Positions 36,640 through 44,352 of a DNA stretch of 64,000 nucleotides are shown here, in pieces. Source of the stretch: Acinetobacter pollinis (lineage in GTDB: Bacteria; Pseudomonadota; Gammaproteobacteria; Pseudomonadales; Moraxellaceae); assembly GCF_015627175.1 (NCBI RefSeq), contig NZ_VTDQ01000005.1, positions 47,085-111,084 of the forward strand. The letters run 5' to 3'. Every line of letters starts with the position of its first letter. Position 1 is the first letter of the stretch. The notes under the pieces were generated by a model. That model had not been told where the DNA came from. It saw only the letters and a program-made list of their open reading frames with translations, and ran no database searches. The translations under genes and the position numbers were made by a program.

Positions 36640-37257
36640 ATGACACGTATAGCACTTTTGGACTATGGCATGGGTAATCTACACTCTGCTGCAAAAGCTT
36701 TAGAGCATGTGGGTGCAAGTGTAGATGTAACCAATGATCCAAAACTCATTGCACAAGCCGACAAAATCGTTTTTCCTGGTGTAGGTGCAATGCGTGACTG
36801 TATATTAGGTATGCAAGATGCTGGCATTGATGAAGTCATTAAACATGCTGCTTTTAATAAGCCCGTTTTAGCGATTTGTGTGGGTATGCAAGCCCTGTTA
36901 CAGCAGTCTGAAGAAAATGGCGGTAGTAATGCATTAGGTATCTTTGAAGGAACGGTAAAACGCTTCCCAGACATAGATCAGCTTAAAGTACCACATATGG
37001 GGTGGAATCAAGTTCATCAAAATGAGCCAAACCATCCTATGTGGAAAGATATCTCACAAGATTCACGTTTTTACTTTGTACATAGTTTCTATGTCGAACC
37101 TAAAGATACGAGCACAGTAGCTGCTACATGCAATTATGGTTTAGATTTTTGTGCAGCAATTCATAAGGAAAATTTATTTGCAACACAATTCCATCCTGAG
37201 AAAAGTCATACCGCTGGCTTACAGTTACTTAAAAACTTTGTAGAGTGGAATATTTAA
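36640..37257 (+). CDS. hisH: Imidazole glycerol phosphate synthase, glutaminase subunit HisH
   Basis: A class I glutamine amidotransferase of 205 residues that feeds ammonia to HisF. The oxyanion strand is VFPGVGAM, the nucleophile cysteine lies in [10 protein letters not shown], and the His-Glu pair in [14 protein letters not shown]. The Shine-Dalgarno AAAGGAAG lies within the end of hisB, so the two are translationally linked. The partner subunit HisF is 3.7 kb away at 40909. Confidence 0.96.
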   Translation: MTRIALLDYGMGNLHSAAKALEHVGASVDVTNDPKLIAQADKIVFPGVGAMRDCILGMQDAGIDEVIKHAAFNKPVLAICVGMQALLQQSEENGGSNALGIFEGTVKRFPDIDQLKVPHMGWNQVHQNEPNHPMWKDISQDSRFYFVHSFYVEPKDTSTVAATCNYGLDFCAAIHKENLFATQFHPEKSHTAGLQLLKNFVEWNI

Positions 37258-37276
37258 ACTAAAGATTTAGAACAAT

Positions 37277-37310
37277 ATAAAGAGGCTAAAATGGCCTCTT
37301 TATTATTTTA
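37277..37310 (+). terminator. Terminator of hisB-hisH
   Basis: ATAAAGAGGC/GCCTCTTTAT arms with a 7-base loop, then TATTTTATTTT. Confidence 0.75.
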
Positions 37311-37362
37311 TTTTGATAAAAAATTAACATATAATAACAAAAATGCAAAATAGAGCACACAA

Positions 37363-37950
37363 ATGACCACTGAAGTTTCTCAAAATCCTTCTTCTACCAA
37401 TGATGAAAAAGTACCTAAAATATTTTCACGTAAAGGCCGTCTAGGAAGACTTTCTTTTGCAGCATGGTACGGTTTAGTCGGTAGTATATTTGCTTTACTT
37501 ATTTTTCCAATTCTATTTCGTTGTTTATCTAGTAATTCTTTTCATAATCATCATCCTGACTTCACTTATAACCTCATTTTCCCAATAATTATTTTTTTTA
37601 TTTTTGGTATTATCCTGTTTTACTTATATACGGTACTAAGTATTAAACGTGTACATGATTGCAATCAAAGTGGATGGATGGTTTTATTAAGTTTCATACC
37701 TATTGTTAACATTTTATTTTCTATCTATTTATACTGTGCTGCTGGTACTAGCGAAGCAAATCAGTATGGCAATGTTAGAGAAACAAAGGCATGGGAAAAG
37801 TATTTAGGATGGTTCTATATTGTCGTTCTACCACTATTTTCCTTATTGTTTACAGGAGTGATATTTTTTCTATCAGACGATCAAAGATATATACTTCTTA
37901 CTCACGTAATTACGTTCTACTTTCATTACCTTGAAATCTTCTACTTTTAG
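37363..37950 (+). CDS. DUF805-family membrane protein
   Basis: A 195-residue inner-membrane protein with about four helices. The DUF805 marks are FSRKGRLGRLSFAAWYGL at the start and SIKRVHDCNQSGWMVLLSFI in the middle. The C-terminal stretch after about 150 (WFYIVVLPLFSLLFTGVIFF, then ITFYFHYLEIFYF) is very hydrophobic and its end is unusual, so a shifted or shortened 3' end is possible. Function is unknown. It sits between two histidine-gene blocks with its own promoter and shows no link to histidine synthesis. Confidence 0.72.
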   Translation: MTTEVSQNPSSTNDEKVPKIFSRKGRLGRLSFAAWYGLVGSIFALLIFPILFRCLSSNSFHNHHPDFTYNLIFPIIIFFIFGIILFYLYTVLSIKRVHDCNQSGWMVLLSFIPIVNILFSIYLYCAAGTSEANQYGNVRETKAWEKYLGWFYIVVLPLFSLLFTGVIFFLSDDQRYILLTHVITFYFHYLEIFYF

Positions 37951-38059
37951 CTTGGTTATTTTATTGCAATCTAAATCTGCTTTTTTCATAGACAACAACA
38001 GATAGTTTGCTAATATCAAAGCATATTTACGACTTTAACTGAGAACAAGGTGCGACAGC

Positions 38060-38785
38060 ATGTTAATTATTCCTGCAATTGACCTCAAAGATGGAAAGTG
38101 TGTTCGACTCAAACAAGGACGTATGGAAGACGATACCGTTTTTTCTGATGATCCTGTAGCAACAGCAACGCATTGGGTGAATGAGGGTGCACGTCGTCTC
38201 CATCTTGTAGATTTAAATGGTGCTTTTGCAGGCACACCTATTCATAAAAATGTTGTTGAAGCAATTGCTAAAGCACACCCTGAACTACCTATTCAAATTG
38301 GTGGTGGTATTCGCTCACTAGAAACTATTGAGCATTACTTAGAGGCGGGGGTATCTTTTGCTATTATTGGTACAAAAGCAGCAAAAGAACCTGAGTTTGT
38401 AGAAGAAGCATGTAAAAGATTTGCTGGACATATTATTGTTGGTATAGATGCTAAAGATGGCTATGTAGCAACAGACGGTTGGGCAAATGTACTTGATGTA
38501 AAAGCAACCGACTTAGCAAAACGATTTGCAGATGCAGGTGTTTCAAGCATTGTCTACACTGATATTGCACGTGATGGCATGATGCAAGGTGTGAATATGG
38601 AGCAAACTATTGCTCTTGCCGATTATTGTGGCATTCCTGTCATTGCATCTGGTGGTGTAACCAATATAGATGATGTACAAAAATTAAAAGGCCAACACGG
38701 TATTTTAGGTGCTATTACAGGTCGCGCAATTTATGAAGGTTCATTAAACCTACGCGAAGCACAAATGCTACTCGATAGTAAATAA
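38060..38785 (+). CDS. hisA: ProFAR isomerase HisA
   Basis: A TIM-barrel isomerase of 241 residues that opens the ProFAR ribose ring to [20 protein letters not shown] carries the catalytic aspartate. IGGGIRS and ASGGVTN are the two phosphate loops, and [12 protein letters not shown] holds the second aspartate. AAGGTG lies about 8 bases before the ATG. It is monocistronic here, closed by a strong terminator. Confidence 0.96.
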   Translation: MLIIPAIDLKDGKCVRLKQGRMEDDTVFSDDPVATATHWVNEGARRLHLVDLNGAFAGTPIHKNVVEAIAKAHPELPIQIGGGIRSLETIEHYLEAGVSFAIIGTKAAKEPEFVEEACKRFAGHIIVGIDAKDGYVATDGWANVLDVKATDLAKRFADAGVSSIVYTDIARDGMMQGVNMEQTIALADYCGIPVIASGGVTNIDDVQKLKGQHGILGAITGRAIYEGSLNLREAQMLLDSK

Positions 38786-38792
38786 AAACCAT

Positions 38793-38822
38793 AAAAAAGA
38801 GGTCAAATGACCTCTTTTTTTT
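38793..38822. terminator. Bidirectional terminator between hisA and the DUF4870-like gene
   Basis: AAAAAAGAGGTCA/TGACCTCTTTTTT arms, A-run left and T8 right. It touches the stop of the convergent gene. Confidence 0.85.
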
Positions 38823-39213
38823 ATGAGTACATGGCTCTATTGTCATTCAATACAATTAAGCCTCGAACAGCTCTATAAATAATCCAAAACCATGCAATAA
38901 CGACAATTGCCATCCAAATCATTAACCCTACAGGACCGACAACATCTTGTGAGTCTGCGCCATTGGTGGTTATTAAAAATATAAAAAGTGGAACAGCACC
39001 CAAAATATTCCAAAGTAGGTACCACCAAACTGTACGAATTTGCCAAGTAAAATGGCTTTCAAAGATTGTTCCTTGTACATCTTTTCTTTTTACATAGTTA
39101 ATAATAAGTGCAACAACTGCCAAAATACCTGCAGAAAAAATGGCAGCTATATACAAAATGTAGAGTACAAAAGTAAGTGTTTTGTCTGACTTAAACTGTG
39201 CATCAAATGACAT
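38821..39213 (-). CDS. DUF4870-like small membrane protein
   Basis: A 130-residue protein with three or four helices. The central ESHFTWQIRTVWWYLLW motif, between the helix pairs, is typical of the DUF4870/YIP1-like family of unknown function. GAGGGA lies 6 bases before the ATG. It is the last gene of the minus-strand run thrB, CSD-DUF1294, DUF4870. Confidence 0.8.
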   Translation of the reverse strand: MSFDAQFKSDKTLTFVLYILYIAAIFSAGILAVVALIINYVKRKDVQGTIFESHFTWQIRTVWWYLLWNILGAVPLFIFLITTNGADSQDVVGPVGLMIWMAIVVIAWFWIIYRAVRGLIVLNDNRAMYS

Positions 39214-39224
39214 ATATCCCTCTT

Positions 39225-39845
39225 CTATTGTTCTAATAAGATAAGCATACCTATAGTAAACAATATATTAATGACAACAGTACAGAGGAAAATCTTTTTA
39301 AACGGTTGCTTTTGTGTTTTATGTCTGAACTTTTGTTGCGCAAACCACGCAAAAGTCCAGCCACCTAACAATGCAAGGAGATGCAAAGTCATCTCAGGTA
39401 TACGTTGCTTTCCTCGTTGTGATGCAGTTTTATCACGGCGATATGCCAAATAAGTAATAGCATTCACTAAGACAAGCCATAAGAAATAAAACTGCGGTAA
39501 CTTTCCAACGTTCAGTAAGACAAAGAGAATGAGCCAATACAGAATAATACCTATGGTCATTTTGTCCAAAGTTGAATTTTGCTTAGAAAATGACTCGATG
39601 CGTGTATTTAGTGGCTTATGAGTTTGAGATGCCTTTAAATAAATAACATCTTTTGCACGTATACGCCCTTTCGCATCAACAACCACTGCATAATCTAATG
39701 CACATCCAATCAAAGGCCGTGGTCCTTTTTTTGCAAAATCTTGAATATGCAAAAATACCTTATGCTCTTTTTGGTGGTCTGACTGAATAAAGCCATAACC
39801 TTTTTCATCAAACCACTCAGTTAAACGGCCTTGATCTCTCTTCAT
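39225..39845 (-). CDS. Cold-shock domain fused to DUF1294 membrane domain
   Basis: A 206-residue fusion. The N-terminal cold-shock domain (1-70) has the RNA-binding motifs EKGYGFIQ (RNP1) and KVFLHIQDF (RNP2). The C-terminal DUF1294 domain (about 95-206) has three or four helices and the family signature YRRDKTASQRGKQRIPE followed by LLALLGGWTFAWFAQQKFRHKT. It would tether a nucleic-acid-binding domain to the cytoplasmic face of the membrane. The role is unknown, and this fusion recurs in gammaproteobacteria. It starts just beyond the thrB stop. Confidence 0.85.
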   Translation of the reverse strand: MKRDQGRLTEWFDEKGYGFIQSDHQKEHKVFLHIQDFAKKGPRPLIGCALDYAVVVDAKGRIRAKDVIYLKASQTHKPLNTRIESFSKQNSTLDKMTIGIILYWLILFVLLNVGKLPQFYFLWLVLVNAITYLAYRRDKTASQRGKQRIPEMTLHLLALLGGWTFAWFAQQKFRHKTQKQPFKKIFLCTVVINILFTIGMLILLEQ

Positions 39846-39848
39846 TAC

Positions 39849-40805
39849 TTATAGCTCAGTCACATGTGCTAAACGTTCAATAAGCATTGCGCGCATTTGA
39901 GCAGGATCTTTTTGAAAAACATCATCACCTCCACGCCCTTCTAAACGATTGAGTCTCGCTACGTTTAAACGTAATAACCAGAAACGACAAGCCATCATCG
40001 CCAGATAGACGTTCATACACATTCGCTCATCTTCACTAAGCGGACGAATCATTTCATATGTTGTTAAATATGCATCTACACGTGATTTATCTAAAGAAAC
40101 ATCAGGATATTGCGTGCAAAAATCATTAATCGTAATGGCAATATCAAAGAGTAGCTCATCAAAATTTAACTCAAAGAAATCTAAAATTCCTTCTAACCGA
40201 TCTCCTTCAAACAAGGTATTATCACGAAATAGATCCGAGTGAATCCAACCTTGTGCGCGATTTGGATATTGTTTTTGGTACTTTGCAAAAATTTGATAAA
40301 CACGCTCAAACAATGCCGCATCTTGCTCAGACATTTCTTCTTTTTGTAATGTCTTCCCAATATCTGTCCAATAAATATGGCCACGACTATGACTACGCGA
40401 CAAAGGAAAATCTTGTAGCGCGATATGCAATTTTGCTTGTGCGATCGCTATTTGTTTCACTTGCTCGACAGTTGCTTCTTCAGGATGTTCACCCCAAACA
40501 CGTGGAGCAATTTGTGCAGGCTTACCTACTAAATAATGAATCGCCTTTCCACTATGTTCTAACGGCGCAGCAACAGGTACATCATGTTGTTCTAATTGTT
40601 TTAAAACAGGGACTAATTCACCCGCACTTTGCTCAGTTTCATTTTCAAAAACCGTTAAAACATATTGCGTCTCATCTTTACAAATAATAAAGTAGTTTGT
40701 GTTTTGAATACCACCTTGAATGGGAACAAGTGCAATAACATTTAAACCATAGGCCTCAGCAAACTGCTGGACTTCATCAACATTCAACGGTGTGTAAACA
40801 GACAT
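39849..40805 (-). CDS. thrB: Homoserine kinase (type II, choline-kinase fold) ThrB
   Basis: A 318-residue kinase of the APH/choline-kinase fold, which phosphorylates homoserine in threonine synthesis. It corresponds to the Pseudomonas-type ThrB rather than the GHMP kinase of E. coli. GGIQNTNYF is the nucleotide loop, WIHSDLFRDNTLFEGDRL the Brenner motif and GILDFFELNFDELLFDIAI the metal-binding DFG-like motif. I start at ATG 40805, with CAGG 8 bases upstream; a longer frame to 40928 would run into the head of the divergent hisF. Confidence 0.92.
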   Translation of the reverse strand: MSVYTPLNVDEVQQFAEAYGLNVIALVPIQGGIQNTNYFIICKDETQYVLTVFENETEQSAGELVPVLKQLEQHDVPVAAPLEHSGKAIHYLVGKPAQIAPRVWGEHPEEATVEQVKQIAIAQAKLHIALQDFPLSRSHSRGHIYWTDIGKTLQKEEMSEQDAALFERVYQIFAKYQKQYPNRAQGWIHSDLFRDNTLFEGDRLEGILDFFELNFDELLFDIAITINDFCTQYPDVSLDKSRVDAYLTTYEMIRPLSEDERMCMNVYLAMMACRFWLLRLNVARLNRLEGRGGDDVFQKDPAQMRAMLIERLAHVTEL

Positions 40806-40908
40806 AGAAAACCTGCGTGAAACAAAATAAGCTTGATAGAATACATGAAGTTTATCAAGTTTGTAGCCCTTCACGGGAACTTTATTTATAGACCATTGGA
40901 CTACAATT

Positions 40909-41667
40909 ATGCTTGCAAAACGAATCATCCCTTGTTTAGACGTAGATAACGGTCGTGTTGTTAAAGGCGTTCAGTTCTTAGACATTCGTGATGCAGGTGA
41001 TCCTGTCGAAGTTGCAAAGCGTTATAACGAACAAGGTGCAGATGAAATTACCTTCTTGGATATTACAGCAACGCATCATGGTCGAGATACTACATATCGT
41101 ACTGTAGAGCGTATGGCTTCTTCTGTATTTGTCCCACTCACTGTAGGTGGTGGTGTACGTAAAGTCGAAGATATTCGCTCACTTTTAAATGCAGGTGCAG
41201 ACAAAGTAAGTATTAACTCTGCTGCTGTATTTAATCCTGAATTTGTACAAGAAGCCTCTTCACGCTTCGGTGCGCAATGTATTGTTGCCGCAATTGATGC
41301 AAAAAAAGTTGCAGATAACAAATGGGAAATTTTTACCCATGGTGGTCGTAAAGCAACTGGAATAGATGCTATAGAGTGGGCTGTAAAAATGGCAGATTAC
41401 GGCGCAGGTGAATTACTCATTACAAGTATGGATGCAGATGGTACAAAAGCGGGCTATGACATTGCGCTTATGCGTGCCATTAATGATCGAGTTTCTATTC
41501 CAACCATTGCATCAGGTGGTGTGGGCAATTTACAGCATTTAGCAGATGGTATTTTACAAGGTGGTGCTGATGCTGTTCTAGCAGCAAGTATTTTTCACTT
41601 TGGCCAACATACAATTCCTGAGGCAAAAGAATATCTTGCCGCACAAGGCATAGAAATGCGAGTTTAA
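40909..41667 (+). CDS. hisF: Imidazole glycerol phosphate synthase, cyclase subunit HisF
   Basis: A TIM-barrel cyclase of 252 residues that joins PRFAR and ammonia from His[19 protein letters not shown] has the catalytic aspartate near residue 11. [11 protein letters not shown] and [12 protein letters not shown] are the phosphate-binding loops, and [14 protein letters not shown] holds the second aspartate. It is divergent from thrB with about 100 bp between, a shared promoter region for a histidine gene and a threonine gene. Confidence 0.96.
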   Translation: MLAKRIIPCLDVDNGRVVKGVQFLDIRDAGDPVEVAKRYNEQGADEITFLDITATHHGRDTTYRTVERMASSVFVPLTVGGGVRKVEDIRSLLNAGADKVSINSAAVFNPEFVQEASSRFGAQCIVAAIDAKKVADNKWEIFTHGGRKATGIDAIEWAVKMADYGAGELLITSMDADGTKAGYDIALMRAINDRVSIPTIASGGVGNLQHLADGILQGGADAVLAASIFHFGQHTIPEAKEYLAAQGIEMRV

Positions 41668-41673
41668 AAATCG

Positions 41674-41702
41674 AGTGCCATAACACTAGATGTGATGGCA
41701 CT
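41674..41702. terminator. Stem-loop between convergent hisF and cdh
   Basis: AGTGCCAT/ATGGCACT arms, with further CAC/GTG pairing inside. There is no long T-run on either side, so it may act as a weak bidirectional terminator. Confidence 0.5.
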
Positions 41703-41711
41703 TCCATTTAT

Positions 41712-42461
41712 TTAATGAGTCACTTGACACTCGGTATCTTGTACTTCTTCAATTGAACCTAAGTTCATTTCTAATACATTAAACTTCGTTGCAAGTAATA
41801 TTGCCTCATTATTCTCTATAGAAACCATTGCTAGACCATAGTCACCCATTTTTGTCTTTGGCTGTGTTTTTACATATTGCTCTAGCTGTAAAAATGGACT
41901 TTGCTCATCTAAATCAGCTACCTTTATTTTCTTAGCAATATACGTATGACCCAAAAGTTTATCGGGTAAAATAGACCATTGCTCACGAATATCTGAGCGA
42001 TATTTTTGAAGCACTGTATAAACATTTTCCTTTAAACATGATGAATGTATATGCAATTGATCTTGTGTACGTCCATGCGAAGAGTTCACAGAAAAAGAAA
42101 GATACTTCGGATCAATTTCTTTCTTATTTTGCTGATTCAAAATTTGGGCATTTACCCAAGCATCATGAAAGTAATTTGGCGTTTGCACATTCAATAGTTG
42201 TACATCTTCAATACCAGTCACTTTTTGTGTAGGGATAATTAAAGTCTGTACAGGCCCTTTAATATCACGCAACACCACATAGCCTTCTTGTCTATTAATT
42301 ACAAGACAATCGCCTTTCAGATCTTGGCTTGTACCACAACGTTCATTTACAATTTGCCAAAGTACATTTCTATTTGAAACCACTTTAGAAACTTGTTGGC
42401 ATCCGAATGCACTAAGCATTACAAGTCCCAACAGGGTATAAATCCAGTGTTTATATTGCAT
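41712..42461 (-). CDS. cdh: CDP-diacylglycerol diphosphatase (Cdh)
   Basis: A 249-residue exported enzyme that hydrolyses CDP-diacylglycerol to CMP and phosphatidate. It begins with a hydrophobic segment ending in LSAFGCQQ, which serves as a membrane anchor or a lipoprotein signal. The order of family motifs follows E. coli Cdh: LWQIVNERC, NRQEGYVVLRDIKGP, NSSHGRTQDQLHIHSSC (a HIT-like HxH active site), GHTYIAKKI, YGLAMVSIENN and EEVQDTECQV. It is the last gene of the exbD-tonB-receptor-exbB-PLD run, 3 bp after the PLD stop. Confidence 0.88.
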   Translation of the reverse strand: MQYKHWIYTLLGLVMLSAFGCQQVSKVVSNRNVLWQIVNERCGTSQDLKGDCLVINRQEGYVVLRDIKGPVQTLIIPTQKVTGIEDVQLLNVQTPNYFHDAWVNAQILNQQNKKEIDPKYLSFSVNSSHGRTQDQLHIHSSCLKENVYTVLQKYRSDIREQWSILPDKLLGHTYIAKKIKVADLDEQSPFLQLEQYVKTQPKTKMGDYGLAMVSIENNEAILLATKFNVLEMNLGSIEEVQDTECQVTH

Positions 42462-42464
42462 GAT

Positions 42465-43133
42465 TTACTCTTTTGCTGGGTTTACTCTCATATACTTTTT
42501 TTGAACATCAATATCTTGTGCATAAGGGCTTGTCCAAAGTTGCTCATATAGCATATCTAAACGCCTTGCCATATGCTCATCATTCAAGACAACTTCTAAA
42601 TTTCTTGAACTGTCAAAATAACCACCGCTCCAATTCGATGTCCCTACCCATGCAGTATGATGGTCTATTGTCATATATTTACTATGAACAACGCGTGCAA
42701 AGGGAATAAAGCCTTGTTTGCTCTTAGGAATCGTCACAATTTTAATATGAATATTAGGTATAAGTGCCAAGCTTTTTAACCATGATAGATCGGGCTCTTT
42801 CACATTCCAATCAGCCACCATTAAATTAACTTTTACCCCTTTGGCTGCAGCTGCACGCAGGCTATTGTCAATTAATGGATAAAACGCTCTTTTCCCTTTT
42901 GTCTCTGTAAAACTAAGTGGAGAATACTGCATCACCTGTATGTTTATTTCTGACTGTGCAGTTGCTATCAATTTTGGAAAAGCTTCTTCAGTAATATATG
43001 TTTCATTTGGCGTTACCTGCGCAGGACTGGCCAGTAAGTAACTTTCTTTCTTCGGATCATTTAAAATCTGATGCTGAGAAAATGTTTCAAGCGCTTTTCC
43101 CTGATGAATACGTGCTTGGTTTATCCAGTCCAC
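42465..43133 (-). CDS. Phospholipase D-like protein, C-terminal half (second HKD)
   Basis: A 222-codon open stretch starting with a GTG. It carries the second HKD motif, HSKYMTIDHHTAWVGTSNWSG. It is in the same frame as the upstream half and separated from it only by a TAA and six sense codons. No independent Shine-Dalgarno is convincing, so separate translation would need reinitiation or readthrough. Confidence 0.55.
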   Translation of the reverse strand: MDWINQARIHQGKALETFSQHQILNDPKKESYLLASPAQVTPNETYITEEAFPKLIATAQSEINIQVMQYSPLSFTETKGKRAFYPLIDNSLRAAAAKGVKVNLMVADWNVKEPDLSWLKSLALIPNIHIKIVTIPKSKQGFIPFARVVHSKYMTIDHHTAWVGTSNWSGGYFDSSRNLEVVLNDEHMARRLDMLYEQLWTSPYAQDIDVQKKYMRVNPAKE

Positions 43134-43151
43134 CTGAAAAATATGGGCTAT

Positions 43152-43733
43152 TTATTGAACAAGATTTATTTGGTGAATCGCTAAACCTGTTTCATGAATA
43201 TGCGTCAATGCTCTCCAATCAAAATTTTGGCTTCCAACAAAAGCTACTTTATCATCTACAACAAAATATTTTGCGTGAATAATTCCATTTTCAATTTTAG
43301 AAAAATCTATAATTCGTAATTCTAAATGAGGAATTGCTTGAATTCGCTGAATTGTTTCTGGATTAGAGATATCCACTCCTTTCTGATCCAATAAAAATCG
43401 AATTTTTACACCACGCTCACCAGCTTGATGCAATGCATTGAGTACCTGATCTAAACTAGAATTTGACTGGTTATATACATAAAATTGCGCGATATCAATA
43501 CTATGTTTTGCTGAAGCAAACATTTCTTCCCAAACGACTGCTGCACTACGTAGATCATCATTTTGTAACTGTGTTTCTACGGGTGTATTTACAACCAATT
43601 CCATCCCTTCAGACTGAAATTTGGCATAAGATGTATGTGTTGTCATAAATATAGATAAAATACTAAAAAAGCCCAAACGACACAGTCGTCTGAGCTCTTG
43701 AGATGAATTACAACTAAGCATAACGCTTTTCAT
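43152..43733 (-). CDS. Phospholipase D-like protein, N-terminal half (first HKD)
   Basis: A 193-residue product with a signal peptide and one PLD domain (HAKYFVVDDKVAFVGSQNF). It ends at an in-frame TAA after AIHQINLVQ. The first ATG lies inside the end of exbB (20-bp overlap); a second ATG at 43721 gives an 8-bp overlap. Either way translation is coupled to exbB. Confidence 0.6.
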   Translation of the reverse strand: MKSVMLSCNSSQELRRLCRLGFFSILSIFMTTHTSYAKFQSEGMELVVNTPVETQLQNDDLRSAAVVWEEMFASAKHSIDIAQFYVYNQSNSSLDQVLNALHQAGERGVKIRFLLDQKGVDISNPETIQRIQAIPHLELRIIDFSKIENGIIHAKYFVVDDKVAFVGSQNFDWRALTHIHETGLAIHQINLVQ

Positions 43734-44334
43734 TAACGACTTCTGGCTTTGCTAATTTTTTCTCTTTACTGACTTGAATGAGTAAAATTTTTGAAAGCTC
43801 GTTAATTTTTTCAATACGACTACCTAAGAAATTATTCGCGATTAATGCAATTAATGCAATCGCAATACCTAGTCCTGTGGCATACAGTGCTGTACCCATA
43901 CCACCAGATACTTTACTTGCATCTGAGGTACCCGATGCAGCAAGCGCATGGAATGTATCTACAATACCAAGAATGGTACCTAGAAGACCCAATAAAGGTG
44001 CAGCAGTCACAATCGTTTCTAAAATCCAAATACCTTTATTTAACGCACCTTTACTTTGTAAGTATTGTTGTTCTATAACATCTGACTTTTCATTTTCAGA
44101 GGAAAAGTGTGTAGTGAGTAGAGGCTGAATTAAAGCATATGCAGGATTCTTGTCTTTCTTATCAACTTGCTGTTCATCAATTTTTGCATCACGTTGTAAT
44201 TGATCTTTTAGCTTTTTACTCTGTTTCAATGTCCAAGAGAAGTAAATCACTCGCTCAATAAAAATAACAGCCAATACAACCAAAGAAGCGTACATCACGT
44301 AGAAAATAAGATTATGGATCAGTTCAGCATTCAT
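43714..44334 (-). CDS. exbB: ExbB/TolQ-family proton channel protein
   Basis: A 206-residue inner-membrane subunit of the TonB motor. The three expected helices are visible: about 8-28; about 110-135 around TAAPLLGLLGTILGIVDTF; and about 150-175 around GMGTALYATGLGIAIALIAL. The LLGLLGTI and TGLGI motifs line the proton path. It lies between the receptor gene and the PLD gene, separated from its partners exbD and tonB by the receptor, an unusual internal order. Confidence 0.92.
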   Translation of the reverse strand: MNAELIHNLIFYVMYASLVVLAVIFIERVIYFSWTLKQSKKLKDQLQRDAKIDEQQVDKKDKNPAYALIQPLLTTHFSSENEKSDVIEQQYLQSKGALNKGIWILETIVTAAPLLGLLGTILGIVDTFHALAASGTSDASKVSGGMGTALYATGLGIAIALIALIANNFLGSRIEKINELSKILLIQVSKEKKLAKPEVVNEKRYA

Positions 44335-44352
44335 TTTAAGTTACCTTTTTAT

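Larger units (their letters stand above)
42465..43733 (-). pseudogene. Periplasmic phospholipase D-family gene split by one in-frame stop
   Basis: Read as one gene of 422 codons, this encodes a signal peptide (LCRLGFFSILSIFMTTHTSYA) and two PLD domains, each with an HKD motif: HAKYFVVDDKVAFVGSQNF and HSKYMTIDHHTAWVGTSN. A TAA at 43154-43152 interrupts it exactly in the linker. The frame continues without shift on both sides, so a single base change (for example CAA to TAA) explains the break. HKD enzymes normally need both motifs in one active site, so the likely outcome is loss of function, unless the stop is read through or two half-proteins assemble. Confidence 0.7.

Noticed and set aside
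40806..40928. N-terminal extension of ThrB
   Set aside because: It would overlap the start of divergent hisF. The family begins near MSVYTPL, which has its own Shine-Dalgarno.
42465..43733. Frameshift as the cause of the split PLD gene
   Set aside because: The distance between the TAA and the downstream half is a multiple of three, and sense codons continue in the same frame, so only a nonsense codon is needed.
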